This document shows, piece by piece, positions 46,316 through 55,402 of a stretch of 64,000 nt of DNA. The stretch is taken from contig NZ_NEFF01000001.1 in assembly GCF_002252045.1 (NCBI RefSeq), positions 868,001 to 932,000 on the forward strand, read 5' to 3'. How positions within the stretch are numbered: the stretch's first letter is position 1; the number at the start of each line of letters is the position of its first letter. The notes beneath the pieces are model-generated. The model was not told the DNA's origin and ran no database searches. It saw only the letters and a program-made list of their open reading frames with translations. This stretch comes from Ignatzschineria sp. F8392. Its GTDB lineage: Bacteria > Pseudomonadota > Gammaproteobacteria > Cardiobacteriales > Wohlfahrtiimonadaceae. The translations under genes were made by a program, and so were the position numbers.

Positions 46316-46831
46316 CTATTTATCAATCTGGCGAAATTGGCGATTGAAATAGAGAAGTCCTGCATTCTGGTCATCACTAATTGCCATATAATCGAGTTCA
46401 AGGATAAAGAGAGTGTGAGTACCAACTTCATAAGTTGCAGTGACGCGCCCCTCTAAATTAGCTAAAGCTCCCTTAAGCAGAGGCAGATCAGAAGGTCCTT
46501 CTGTAAACTCAAAGCGCTCAAAACGCTCTTCCATTGAGACAGGATGCATACCACCAAAATATTCTGCCGCTTCTTGTTGTTCAGCGCTTAAGATATTGAC
46601 TGCCATACGATTGTGAGCTTTAAAGGCGGCGTTGCTGGCACTATTTTGATTGATAGAGACAAGCATTGTCGGAGGTGTATCAGTGATGGAGACAACCGCT
46701 GTTGCCGTTAAGCCACATCGTCCCATTGTGCCATTTGTCGTGATAATGTTAACCCCGGCACCGAGTTGTGCCATGGCATCTCTAAAGCTCTTCTTAATAT
46801 CTTGATGGTGATCAATCACTATCTCTTTCAT
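46316..46831 (-). CDS. HpaC-type flavin reductase
   Basis: 171 residues, flavin reductase-like fold with FRDAMAQLGAGVNIITT, GLTATAVVSITDTPPTMLVSIN and AVNILSAEQQEAAEYFG, the pattern of short NAD(P)H:FMN/FAD reductases that feed two-component monooxygenases (HpaC family). No oxygenase partner is adjacent, so the acceptor system is unknown. It is convergent with acuI. The DUF726 gene begins about 1.3 kb upstream on the same strand and ends 79 bases before this start, so they may be co-transcribed. Confidence 0.87.
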   Translation of the reverse strand: MKEIVIDHHQDIKKSFRDAMAQLGAGVNIITTNGTMGRCGLTATAVVSITDTPPTMLVSINQNSASNAAFKAHNRMAVNILSAEQQEAAEYFGGMHPVSMEERFERFEFTEGPSDLPLLKGALANLEGRVTATYEVGTHTLFILELDYMAISDDQNAGLLYFNRQFRQIDK

Positions 46832-46910
46832 TCTATTATTCCCTCCTGTAGTGAACCATTGATTCTAGCGCTTTCTCCAAGGTTTGAAAAGTGGAGAAGC
46901 GATCTTCCTG

Positions 46911-48158
46911 TTATGTGGGGGAATTGAGATCGGTCTTGCTAATAATACGTTGATAGACCTCTGGGTAATGATCCTTCCATGCTGTGTGTGCTTTGATAAT
47001 ATCGCTGCAATCAATATTAATAATTCGCTCACTATCGCTCTCAATAGGGTAGTAACCAATCGGTCTACTCAGTTTGATATTGGCAATTGCGTAAGTGGTA
47101 TGGAGCGTTGCATCGTGAATAGAGTGGCAATTGTAGATCTTGCCACTAATAGCGGCTGTTAAATCTTCCCACTCTTGAGCATTATTATCGACCGCTCCCC
47201 CTAAAAGAATCACATTATTGATCTTAATTTCAGGATGGTATTTGAGAAGCTCAAGTGCATAGAAGATAACACGGCAACCTAAAGAGTGTGCAATTAGGGT
47301 GTAAGGCCCCTCTTTACATTGATAGAGGATATTTCCTAAAATCTCCCCGGTATCTGCAGCTTTCTTCATCGAGACATGCCACGGGTTGGTAATGGCGCTA
47401 TAGGCAAGTTGTGCTAAAAAAAGTTTTTTAGAGAAGATATTCCCCAGTTTTGGGGAGAGAAATGAGCTCGCAATATCTTGGATATTTTTCGAAGCCCATG
47501 TTAAGCCATAGATCTCAATATTATCGGGAATAAGCTCAAAAGCACGGCACCAATCTTCAAAAATTTTATCGTGCTCTTTTAGAAACCCATTAATCACAAT
47601 TGCGCGGTGAGCTCTATTTTGAGATGCTGATCTCTCCTCTTTCCCACTTTTTGGGGATGATTTACTCAATCGAATAATTTCAAAGCGTTCATCATCGGTA
47701 AAATATTCACTAAGAAGGTGTTTGCCGATCGTCGCCCCAAAACTGTAGCTTTTATTCTCAAGGGAGAGTAATCGTTTATATTCGGTAATATCTTTAAGTG
47801 GGGGATCGAGCGGTGCAAAGCGAATAATCGAACCATCATGTTCTGCGCAGCGCTCATTATCCCAAGAAAAGAGTTTCCCAAAACTCTTCTTATCAGCCCC
47901 TTTAGCCATATTGTCGCAAAATCGGCACTGTACGGTGTAATTGCCACATTCAGCACATTGATAGATGCTTCTACGTAAGCGATGAGCCTCTATCAGTTGA
48001 TGATCTCTCTTATTGAGGCACCATGAGCAGTAACGATTCTCTAACATCTCTGCTATTTCTGCCTCTTCAAGTTCCTTCTCAATTGTCTCTTTCTGCTGCA
48101 CCTTATAGGTTTTATGATCAATTTTCCGTTTATCTTTCCGGCTTGAATCTCGCTTCAT
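46911..48158 (-). CDS. DUF726 alpha/beta hydrolase with Cys-rich N-terminus
   Basis: 415 residues. The N-terminal third is basic and Cys-rich: CSWC (44-47), CAEC (68-71), CRFC (78-81) and a later Cys104, likely one or two zinc ribbons. The C-terminal domain is an alpha/beta hydrolase with nucleophile elbow TLIAHSLGCRV (Ser292), a following VILLGGAVDN strand and a late His in AWKDHYPEVY. DUF726 proteins are known mostly from eukaryotes (TMCO4) and bacteria as uncharacterised lipase-like enzymes. Substrate unknown. Located upstream of the flavin reductase and downstream of cysZ. Confidence 0.72.
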   Translation of the reverse strand: MKRDSSRKDKRKIDHKTYKVQQKETIEKELEEAEIAEMLENRYCSWCLNKRDHQLIEAHRLRRSIYQCAECGNYTVQCRFCDNMAKGADKKSFGKLFSWDNERCAEHDGSIIRFAPLDPPLKDITEYKRLLSLENKSYSFGATIGKHLLSEYFTDDERFEIIRLSKSSPKSGKEERSASQNRAHRAIVINGFLKEHDKIFEDWCRAFELIPDNIEIYGLTWASKNIQDIASSFLSPKLGNIFSKKLFLAQLAYSAITNPWHVSMKKAADTGEILGNILYQCKEGPYTLIAHSLGCRVIFYALELLKYHPEIKINNVILLGGAVDNNAQEWEDLTAAISGKIYNCHSIHDATLHTTYAIANIKLSRPIGYYPIESDSERIINIDCSDIIKAHTAWKDHYPEVYQRIISKTDLNSPT

Positions 48159-48201
48159 CTCTCATCCCCATTTAACAATTACTTATCCCTAAATCTATCC
48201 A

Positions 48202-48969
48202 TTAACAATAATCTGCGCGATATCGGTCGACCCACATTGCTGTTGCTCCACAGACAGCTGCGGGCATAATAAAGAGATTGATAATAGGAATCATCGTTAA
48301 GAGTGAGACTAAAGCGCCAAAGGGGAGGTTGAAGAGGCGATCCTTCCCAAGGCGATTCTTCATGTCAGGAAAAGAGATCTTATGGTTATCAAAAGCGTAA
48401 TCACAATATTGAATCACCATCATCCAAGAAGCAAAAACAAACCAAAGTACCGGCGCGGCGATATTGATAACGGGAATGAAGGAGAGCACTAAGATTAGAA
48501 GCGCACGGGGGAGATAGTAACCTAAGCGAACCAATTCTCGATGGATCATTCTCGGTATATCTTTAGCAAAAGCGGCCCATGAGAGATCAGCTGCCGGCAC
48601 GCCAGATCGCTCTTCTTCTACCTTTTCGGCCAGTAGGCTATTGAAAGGGGAGGCGATAATGTTGGCGATAGTACTAAAAAAATACCCAAAAACGAGTACG
48701 ATCGAGAAGAGGATAAGTGGCCAGAGGATAAAGTGGAGCCAATGAAGCCAGTTAGGGAGATAATCTAAAATTGCGGCGATCCAACCATCGATCTGGAAGT
48801 AGAGCCAGATAAAAGCACCTCCAAGAATAAAGATATTGACAACAATCGGGAGAAAGACAAAACGTTTCAAGCCCGGCTGCATCATGATGGAAAAACCCTC
48901 TAAGAAGTAGTGAAGGCCTGTTTTTCTACTTCGATCTCTTCTATTTCGATTGATCTCTTTCTGACTCAT
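48202..48969 (-). CDS. cysZ: CysZ/EI24-family membrane protein
   Basis: 255 residues with a basic N-terminus and about four or more long membrane helices. GLKRFVFLPIVVNIFILGGAF, the IIASPFNSLLAEKVEE segment and the LPFGALVSLLTMIPIINLF end match the EI24/CysZ family. E. coli CysZ carries sulfate into the cell for cysteine synthesis. No cys gene lies nearby, so the role follows from family only. It starts 50 bases after folA on the same strand. Confidence 0.85.
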   Translation of the reverse strand: MSQKEINRNRRDRSRKTGLHYFLEGFSIMMQPGLKRFVFLPIVVNIFILGGAFIWLYFQIDGWIAAILDYLPNWLHWLHFILWPLILFSIVLVFGYFFSTIANIIASPFNSLLAEKVEEERSGVPAADLSWAAFAKDIPRMIHRELVRLGYYLPRALLILVLSFIPVINIAAPVLWFVFASWMMVIQYCDYAFDNHKISFPDMKNRLGKDRLFNLPFGALVSLLTMIPIINLFIMPAAVCGATAMWVDRYRADYC

Positions 48970-49019
48970 CTATATTGCTCCTTTTTGTTGCCTTGTTCCT
49001 ATTCTTGCTCTTGCTCTTA

Positions 49020-49595
49020 CTATTTTTGGAAGTCCCAAATCTCAAAGGTGTAATCATATCGGTTCTTCTCATCTTTATGATGCTTCTCTTCAAAGATGAG
49101 GGTTGCATGGCTAAAATCAAAGGGAGGCATCTGGGTATCCCCTTCGATATTGGCATGTACATGGGTGAGATAGAGTCGATCCATTAGGGGAAGCGCTGCT
49201 TTATAGATCTGCGCACCCCCCATAATCATAATCTCTTGGGCGTGATGCGCTCTCTTTAATGCCTCTATCGCTACTGAAAGATCAGGGTAGATTAGGCAGC
49301 CAGGGAGCGCATCTTCCTCTAAAGAGCGTGAGATTACTACATTGGTTCTGCCGGGAAGTGGCCGGCCGATCGATTGGTAAGTTTTTCGGCCCATAACAAT
49401 CGGCTTTCCCATAGTGCTCTTTTTAAAAAATTGCAGATCATTAGGAAGATGCCATGGTAGGGCATTTTTATCACCAATTGTGCCATTATCTGCCATTGCT
49501 AAAATAAGGGAGATGATGCACTGGTTTTCTCCTCTTTTCTCTGCTGTTTTTTCTCTATCTGTTGCACGATTATGGTCGTCTCTGTTTTGATTCAT
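49020..49595 (-). CDS. folA: dihydrofolate reductase FolA
   Basis: Reduces dihydrofolate to tetrahydrofolate with NADPH. The core is normal: ISLILAMADNGTIGDKNALPWHLPNDLQFFK (read in parts), Met20-type loop, GRKTYQSIGRPLPGRTNVVISR, and IMIMGGAQIYKAALPLMDRLYLTHV. The annotated start at 49595 gives 191 residues, about 25 more than E. coli; the extra N-terminus (MNQNRDDHNRATDRE) is polar. No good RBS was found for a later start, so the extension may be real. Downstream cysZ may be co-transcribed. Confidence 0.94.
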   Translation of the reverse strand: MNQNRDDHNRATDREKTAEKRGENQCIISLILAMADNGTIGDKNALPWHLPNDLQFFKKSTMGKPIVMGRKTYQSIGRPLPGRTNVVISRSLEEDALPGCLIYPDLSVAIEALKRAHHAQEIMIMGGAQIYKAALPLMDRLYLTHVHANIEGDTQMPPFDFSHATLIFEEKHHKDEKNRYDYTFEIWDFQK

Positions 49596-49933
49596 TGAAT
49601 ACTCACTTCACTATTTCATTCATTATTTATGAATGTTGGTGTTAATAATTAATGCTGATGTTAATGTTAATGTTGATGTTAAGGTCAATTTCTATCACCT
49701 CTTTTCTCTTATTTTCTTCCTATTATAGGGGAATTTCTTTTAAAGTATCCTCTGATTAGATAAGTCGATTCTAAAAAATTGTCCCCATTAAGTCTCAATC
49801 AGCTCCTAGTTGAGTAATGAGAGAGATTCGTTCCATCCTTCAACTCTAGCTATTACACTTCTTTGGTTATTTTAAGAAATAGATAATAGACAACTTCCCT
49901 GCAACTTACGCTTAATTAAATAGTGAGGGGTGC

Positions 49934-49939
49934 TATAAT
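49934..49939 (+). promoter_or_regulatory. extended -10 promoter of pssA
   Basis: TGCTATAAT gives a consensus -10 with the TGn extension, 31 bases before the pssA ATG. The gap 49596-49933 also holds a degenerate 6-bp AATGTT/GATGTT array near 49640-49685, and no gene. Confidence 0.6.
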
Positions 49940-49970
49940 ATCGTCCTACTTATTTTAGGTGTTGATAAAA

Positions 49971-50807
49971 ATGATTGAACAGAAAGAGAGTAACAAAGCG
50001 CCTCATAAAAAGAGCAATGCGATCTATGTATTACCTAACTTGATTACCACTGCTTCGATGCTCTGCGGTTTCTCTGCAATTTTAATGGCATTAGATGCCT
50101 ATTATGGTGCTCATACGGGAGATTCGCCCCAAACCTTTACGCAAGCAGCTATCTTGGTCTTTATTGCGATGATCTTCGATGGTTTAGATGGTCGCGTTGC
50201 CCGAATGACCAATAGCTCTAGTGCATTTGGCGAGCAATATGATTCTTTATCAGATCTGATCTCCTTTGGAATTGCCCCAGCACTGATTATCTATCTTTGG
50301 GCATTAAAAGAGAGCCATTTCAATATTATTGGCGGGATCTCTTGGTTTGTCGCCTACATCTATCTTGCATGTGCGGCGCTTCGTTTAGCACGCTTTAATG
50401 TGCAGATTGGTAAGGTGGATAAGCGTTTCTTTGTGGGAATGCCAAGCCCAACAGCTGCGGCAATCGTGGTCGGTCTTGTCTGGTTTGGAGAAAATGTGGG
50501 TTTAGAGACACCATGGAAAGATTATGCCGCTTTAGTATTGACGCTCTATGCCGGCTTGATGATGGTGACTAATATTAAGTTCTTTAGCTTTAAGGATCTC
50601 CGTTTTCAAAATCCCGTTCCTTTCTTCTTTTGGGTCCTACTTGTTTTAGCTTTAGGAATCTTAGCGGTCTGTGTGGTACGCTTCCCAGGGGAGTCGATCT
50701 TTATTGTATTACTTCTTTATGGATTATCAGGTCCTGTTTATGGGATCTTCCGTTTTCGTAAGAGAAAGCAACTCAAGAGCCAGCCAAAAGCAGCAAGACA
50801 ACGTTAG
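49971..50807 (+). CDS. pssA: CDP-diacylglycerol-serine O-phosphatidyltransferase PssA
   Basis: 278 residues from the ATG at 49971 (GTG 49959 is upstream in frame). The CDP-alcohol phosphatidyltransferase signature is complete: DGLDGRVARMTNSSSAFGEQYDSLSD. Several membrane helices follow; the N-terminal 20 residues are basic. It makes phosphatidylserine for phosphatidylethanolamine. This is the membrane-integral Bacillus-type enzyme, not the E. coli peripheral form. Monocistronic. Confidence 0.95.
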   Translation: MIEQKESNKAPHKKSNAIYVLPNLITTASMLCGFSAILMALDAYYGAHTGDSPQTFTQAAILVFIAMIFDGLDGRVARMTNSSSAFGEQYDSLSDLISFGIAPALIIYLWALKESHFNIIGGISWFVAYIYLACAALRLARFNVQIGKVDKRFFVGMPSPTAAAIVVGLVWFGENVGLETPWKDYAALVLTLYAGLMMVTNIKFFSFKDLRFQNPVPFFFWVLLVLALGILAVCVVRFPGESIFIVLLLYGLSGPVYGIFRFRKRKQLKSQPKAARQR

Positions 50808-50980
50808 CATTATTAGTCGATTGACCGATTAGTAGATTGGTTGATTGGTCAACTAGGCAACTAGCTAATTAGGCAATTAGATAATGAGACATCACTCTAT
50901 ATTCGGTCTATATATTATCGGTTATCTAGCGCTGTGATTATCTAATGTTGTTTTATAGGTTATTAAAATTTTAATGGGTC

Positions 50981-51012
50981 AGATGAGGTCGATAGGGCCT
51001 CATCTCTTTTTT
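50981..51012 (+). terminator. terminator before the HolD-like gene
   Basis: AGATGAGG (50981-50988) pairs with CCTCATCT (50998-51005), followed by CTTTTTT. It closes the pssA transcript, although the next start is only 18 bases on. Confidence 0.8.
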
Positions 51013-51029
51013 GATAGGGAGTAGGAGAG

Positions 51030-52139
51030 ATGGATACCAGACAAGCTGAATATCTGAAGCTGTTGGGGATTCAAGCCTGGTGTAAGCAGGAGGATCTCCC
51101 TATAATTCAAGCGCATCTTCAGCAGGAAAAAGCACCACAAAGGGGGAATGGCGCCCCATTAGTGAGAGCGCCGAAAGAGGGGCGTATACGCTTACAAGAT
51201 CAGATGGCTTCTCTCTTTGATGAACGGCCTTCTGGAAAAATGCCTGATCAGCGATCTGTGGCGGGAATGGCAGGGGGGCATCTGGTCGATAAAGTGCCGG
51301 CGTCACATTCCGGCGGGGCAGAGCAGCCTCTAATAACTGAATCATTATCGGAGTCATTATCGGAGTCATTATCGCCCCAAGCCTCACAGAGGGAGGGGAT
51401 GCCGCTACAGGAAACGGTGCAAAATACGACTGATCTCAATGTTTCAAGAGAGCGTATTGCACCACAACAATCTTTTCAGGTAGAGGTTGCACCAAGAGCG
51501 CCAGAGAAGATTGCAGTGAGAGGGCCATTTACCTCAACTCCCTATCAATTTCCGGCAGATGCCTCTATTTATTCGCCACAATTTGCCGAGAGTATTCAGC
51601 AGTGCCGGGGGTGTGAGTTTTCACAATCCCGACATCAAGCGACATTACCGCGACAATATCCCGATGCGCCCGTCATGGTGATTACAGATATTCCGCTAAA
51701 AGAGGAGATGTATCAGGGGTTAGTCTTAGATCGCGCGGATGAGTCCTTCTTCTATCAGGCCCTCACTCGTGTCGGCTTTAAGGTTGAAGAGCTCTATATT
51801 ACCCCTTTTATTAAGTGTCGGCCGCCTGAATTACGCGATGTGGAAGAGAGTGAGTGGCATGCCTGCTATGCTATCTTACGGCAGGAGATTTTGGCATTAC
51901 AGCCGAAGGTGATCTTTCTTCTAGGACGAAATTGCGTTAAATTTCTTCTCCAGAGTGAGCTTCCCTTTGAGTCACTCCGTTTAACACCCCATCAATTGAC
52001 CTTTGACGGGGTTACTATTCCGGCAGTGATCTCCCATTCACCTAAAGTTTATGCGCGAAATTCCCGTTTAAAAGCGAACTTTTGGCAAGATGTGAAATTT
52101 TTACACCGGCAATATTCTTGCTCAAATCGTATGCTATGA
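51030..52139 (+). CDS. UDG-fold protein, candidate DNA polymerase III psi subunit (HolD-like)
   Basis: 369 residues in three parts. The N-terminus (QAEYLKLLGIQAWCKQED, about 5-22) resembles the start of E. coli psi (LQQLGITQW), the segment that binds the clamp loader. Residues 30-165 are low complexity and include three 12-bp repeats encoding SLSE. Residues 170-369 form a uracil-DNA-glycosylase-superfamily domain (CRGC at 192-195, VMVITDIPL, PKVIFLLGRNCVKFLL, SHSPKVY) without the usual catalytic loop or an HPS motif. E. coli psi is known to have a UDG-like fold, and holD sits directly before rimI there as here. I favour a psi role; a real glycosylase is less likely. Confidence 0.7.
   Translation: MDTRQAEYLKLLGIQAWCKQEDLPIIQAHLQQEKAPQRGNGAPLVRAPKEGRIRLQDQMASLFDERPSGKMPDQRSVAGMAGGHLVDKVPASHSGGAEQPLITESLSESLSESLSPQASQREGMPLQETVQNTTDLNVSRERIAPQQSFQVEVAPRAPEKIAVRGPFTSTPYQFPADASIYSPQFAESIQQCRGCEFSQSRHQATLPRQYPDAPVMVITDIPLKEEMYQGLVLDRADESFFYQALTRVGFKVEELYITPFIKCRPPELRDVEESEWHACYAILRQEILALQPKVIFLLGRNCVKFLLQSELPFESLRLTPHQLTFDGVTIPAVISHSPKVYARNSRLKANFWQDVKFLHRQYSCSNRML
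51339..51374 (+). repeat. in-frame 12-bp triplicate in HolD-like gene
   Basis: Three copies of GARTCATTATCG in the coding sequence, giving SLSESLSESLS in the disordered linker. Confidence 0.9.
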
Positions 52140-52213
52140 CGATTCAATGAGTAATATCAACAGAGCGATTCTGTAGCCAAGCAGTTTTAAGAGACGTTAT
52201 TCTGCACTTTTGA

Positions 52214-52290
52214 TAACTTTGATGATCTTTAATAACTTTGATGATCTTTAATAACTCTGATAAGAGCTGATAAGAGCTGATAAGAGCGAT
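52214..52290 (+). repeat. tandem 19-bp and 10-bp repeats before rimI
   Basis: TAACTTTGATGATCTTTAA occurs twice (52214, 52233) plus a partial third, then TGATAAGAGC three times (from 52258). Confidence 0.85.
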
Positions 52291-52346
52291 TAAAGATGCT
52301 GTAAAGATCAAGATACTCATCAGAAGTATCTTATTAGGGAGGAGAG

Positions 52347-52868
52347 ATGGAAAAGAGAAGAGAAGAGGAGATTGCCGCACTATTTGCACGCCTATCAATT
52401 GTGCCGGCAACAGTAGAAGATTTAGAGCGTATTGTTGAAATTGAGCAGAGAGCCTATCCTGTCCCTTGGAGTAGAGAGCAGCTACTTGCCGTCTTTCAGC
52501 AGAAGGTGATTCGCTTAAAACTTCTTCTTGATGAAGAGATCGTAATCGGTTATGCCTTTGTCTCTATTGTATTAGATGAAGGGCATCTGCTCCACATTAC
52601 AGTTGATCCGCAATATCATGGAAAGCGATTAGGATACTATCTCCTCGATGCGATCTTAAAATTAGGGGAGAAAGAGAAGTTGGCAACACTCTTTTTAGAG
52701 GTCCGTGCCGGGAATGAACCTGCGCGCCGGCTCTATGATCGGATCGGATTTAATCAAGTCGGTCTGCGGAAAGGGTACTATCCTTGTAATATCAATGGAC
52801 GGGAAGATGCGATTGTGATGGCTTATACTTTTCCAACGGCAATCTTTAATTTCAATTTAGAAGCATAG
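52347..52868 (+). CDS. rimI: ribosomal protein S18 alanine N-acetyltransferase RimI
   Basis: 173 residues, GNAT fold. IEQRAYPVPWSREQL, the acetyl-CoA loop VDPQYHGKRLGYYLLD (Q/RxxGxG/A type) and FLEVRAGNEPARRLYDRIGFNQVGLRKGYY with NGREDAIVM are diagnostic for RimI, which acetylates the N-terminus of S18. GGGAGGAGAG before the ATG is an excellent RBS. It lies downstream of the psi-like gene, as holD-rimI in E. coli, but with a 207-base repeat-filled gap. Confidence 0.92.
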   Translation: MEKRREEEIAALFARLSIVPATVEDLERIVEIEQRAYPVPWSREQLLAVFQQKVIRLKLLLDEEIVIGYAFVSIVLDEGHLLHITVDPQYHGKRLGYYLLDAILKLGEKEKLATLFLEVRAGNEPARRLYDRIGFNQVGLRKGYYPCNINGREDAIVMAYTFPTAIFNFNLEA

Positions 52869-53051
52869 AGATAGGAGCATAGAGATAGAAGCATCGCTAG
52901 CAATCGGTGATCAATATCGATGATCAATGTCGGTGATCAATATCAGTAATGAATACCGATGAGTAGCATTAATGAGTCTATAAGAGAACTTTATAAGACT
53001 CGTTTACAAGTGAGTTAAATTACTAAACGCGTTAAAAGTAGAGGATTAATA

Positions 53052-53294
53052 ATGAGTGAGAGTCATGAAAAAGCAGTTATCCAGCTCGATCTGAAAGGAT
53101 TAAACTGTCCCATGCCGATCTTAAAGACAAAGCAAGCATTGATGCGTGCCGAGAAGGGGGATCGATTAGAGGTCTATGCCACAGATCCCCATGCAGAGAT
53201 CGATTTTAAAGCCTATTTAGCACGAACAGAGCATCAACTTCTCTCTTTTGAGAAGCGGGATGATCTCTTTATCTTCTTGATAGAAAAGGCATAA
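53052..53294 (+). CDS. tusA: sulfurtransferase TusA
   Basis: 80 residues. The active-site motif LDLKGLNCPMPILKTKQAL carries the persulfide Cys in CPxP, and the fold ends with a conserved FLIEK strand. TusA family proteins relay sulfur for tRNA thiolation and other sulfur pathways. A short gene placed alone between rimI and recJ, each side carrying repetitive spacer DNA. Confidence in family is high; TusA versus other SirA-like members is not resolved. Confidence 0.87.
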   Translation: MSESHEKAVIQLDLKGLNCPMPILKTKQALMRAEKGDRLEVYATDPHAEIDFKAYLARTEHQLLSFEKRDDLFIFLIEKA

Positions 53295-53305
53295 TTGAGC
53301 TCAAT

Positions 53306-53364
53306 ATCAGAAGCATCAGAAGCATCAGAAGCATCAGAAGCATCAGAAGCATCAGAAGCATCAG
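53306..53364 (+). repeat. six-copy 9-bp tandem repeat after tusA
   Basis: Six perfect ATCAGAAGC units and a partial, starting 11 bases after the tusA stop. Confidence 0.95.
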
Positions 53365-53432
53365 TAATAGTAATAACGTTAAACATTAATTAAGTTAATT
53401 AAGGTATTGATTGGTTAAAGACCAAAGAACGC

Positions 53433-55160
53433 ATGAAGATTATTCGTAGAACCCCCCAACACGCCCATATTGCACCGCAACATTCCCCCTTTCTTCAAGA
53501 GATCTTAAAAAAGAGAGCCATTGAGGATCCGGCAGAGCTCGATCTCTCCCTTCGTGGGCTCCACTCTTTTGAAAGCTTGAGCAATATAGAAGAGGCAACA
53601 GCGATTGTTGTCGATGCGATTTTGAAGCAGAAAGAGATCTTAATTGTAGGGGACTATGATGTCGATGGTGCGACAAGTATTGCGTTAGCCGTGAGAATTT
53701 TACGGGAGTTTGGATCTCATCATGTACGCTATACTGTGCCGCATCGCATCTTAGATGGTTATGGACTTTCAACACCTCTAGTGCGTAAGATTTTACGTAA
53801 TCCGCCCGATCTTCTGATTACGGTGGATAATGGCATCTCCAATATTGATGGCGTTGCGCTTGCCCGTGAAGAGGAGATTGATGTCATTGTTACAGATCAC
53901 CATCTGCCACCGGAGAGACTTCCTAACGCGAATGCCATCGTCAATCCCAATTTAGTGGGAGATCAATTCCCGAGTAAAGCATTAGCCGGGGTGGGTGTGA
54001 TCTTCTATCTTCTCTCTAGTGTGCGGGCAAGATTGCAAAAAATGGGATACTTTGGGCAAAATCCAGCTCCCAAGTTGGGGAAATATCTCGATATTGTTGC
54101 GCTAGGAACGGTGGCGGATTTGGTCCCGCTTGATGCTAATAATCGTAAAATTGCTCAGCAGGGACTTTTAAGAATGCGTCAAGGGATTACAATTCCGGGG
54201 ATTGCCGCGTTAATTGAGGTCTCTAATCGCAATCAAGCGCGTCTTTCAACCAGTGATATTGGGTTTGGGCTTGCTCCGCTTCTCAATGCTGCAGGTCGAC
54301 TCGATAATATGCAGGTGGGAATTGAGCTTCTTTTAACGGAGAGCCCAGAAGAAGCGCGAGCTATTGCGCATGAGCTCTTTAGTATGAATGAGGAGCGTAA
54401 ACGAATTGAGCAAGAGATGCGTGAAACGGCTGATTTTATCCTCAACGAGATCTCGTTAGATGATCAAACATTGCCACTTTCGATCTGTCTTTATGATCAA
54501 TCTTGGCATCAAGGAATCACCGGGATAGTGGCTTCTCGTATTAAAGAGCAATATTATCGTCCCACCTTTATCTTCGCTTATGATAATGAGGGCTTAGTCA
54601 AAGGATCAGGGCGCTCTATTCGGGGCATTCATCTTCGAGATCTGATGAGCAATGTTGCGCGAGATAATCCTGGCTTGATTGTTACTTTCGGGGGGCATGC
54701 AATGGCAGCAGGACTCTCTTTAATGGAAGAGAATATCCCCCATTTCCAGAAGGCGATGGAAGAGGAGATCGAGCGCTTTTTAGCGCAGAATGGAGAGGAT
54801 CAAGAGGCGCTTTTGAGTCAAAAGATCTACAGTGATGGACCACTACCACCGACGGCTTTCAATCTGCACTTTGCCGATGAGATTAAGTTAGCATTCCCAT
54901 GGGGACAGCAATTTCCCGAACCGATCTTTGATGATCGCTTTGAAGTGCTCGATTATCGTATTCTCAAGGGAGCTCACCTAAAATTTACGCTAAGAGCGCC
55001 GGAAAATGGGGAGACTTTTGAGGCAATGGCCTTCTTCCAAGCGCATCAATTAGTGGATCATGTTGGGGAGATTCATTGTGCATTTAAGCTCGACATTAAT
55101 GAGTGGCGAGGGAATCGTAATCTACAGTTGATTATCGATTACTTTACGCCGGTGGCATAA
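53433..55160 (+). CDS. recJ: single-strand DNA exonuclease RecJ
   Basis: 575 residues. DHH phosphoesterase motifs: IVGDYDVDGATSI (motif I), TVDNGISN (II), VTDHHLPP (III, DHH), and a DHHA1 domain with VTFGGHAMAAGLS. RecJ degrades 5' to 3' single strands in RecF-pathway recombination and mismatch and base excision repair. Slightly short of, but close to, the E. coli length, with all catalytic Asp and His residues. The RBS is weak. A perfect 9-bp array follows the stop. Confidence 0.96.
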   Translation: MKIIRRTPQHAHIAPQHSPFLQEILKKRAIEDPAELDLSLRGLHSFESLSNIEEATAIVVDAILKQKEILIVGDYDVDGATSIALAVRILREFGSHHVRYTVPHRILDGYGLSTPLVRKILRNPPDLLITVDNGISNIDGVALAREEEIDVIVTDHHLPPERLPNANAIVNPNLVGDQFPSKALAGVGVIFYLLSSVRARLQKMGYFGQNPAPKLGKYLDIVALGTVADLVPLDANNRKIAQQGLLRMRQGITIPGIAALIEVSNRNQARLSTSDIGFGLAPLLNAAGRLDNMQVGIELLLTESPEEARAIAHELFSMNEERKRIEQEMRETADFILNEISLDDQTLPLSICLYDQSWHQGITGIVASRIKEQYYRPTFIFAYDNEGLVKGSGRSIRGIHLRDLMSNVARDNPGLIVTFGGHAMAAGLSLMEENIPHFQKAMEEEIERFLAQNGEDQEALLSQKIYSDGPLPPTAFNLHFADEIKLAFPWGQQFPEPIFDDRFEVLDYRILKGAHLKFTLRAPENGETFEAMAFFQAHQLVDHVGEIHCAFKLDINEWRGNRNLQLIIDYFTPVA

Positions 55161-55173
55161 TAGCAATAATAAA

Positions 55174-55241
55174 TACGGATGATACGGATGATACGGATGA
55201 TACGGATGATACGGATGATACGGATGATACGGATGATACGG
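55174..55241 (+). repeat. seven-copy 9-bp tandem repeat after recJ
   Basis: TACGGATGA repeated seven times without error, plus TACGG, starting 14 bases after the recJ stop. On the minus strand it would encode SSV repeats, but that frame has no credible gene. Confidence 0.95.
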
Positions 55242-55402
55242 CGCCACCATCACCGTTTCTGACTTCTTTTATGTTTTCGTTCACTTTTCTTTTTCTGCTA
55301 TCTCCGTTTTGTTCAGTCGATAAGGCAACAGAAGACACAATTTGGCAGACATAGACTAACTTTATACTTTTTATTCAGTTTAACGAAGTATAGAGGCGTC
55401 TT

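Noticed and set aside
51030-52139. Family 4 uracil-DNA glycosylase
   Set aside because: The CxxC is present, but the usual catalytic GEAPG-type loop and HPS motif are not. The N-terminus and the rimI neighbour point to a psi-like role, so glycosylase was not used as the call.
55144-55338. Minus-strand frame encoding SSV repeats
   Set aside because: It reflects the 9-bp tandem array after recJ; no RBS, no homologous domain, repeat-derived composition.
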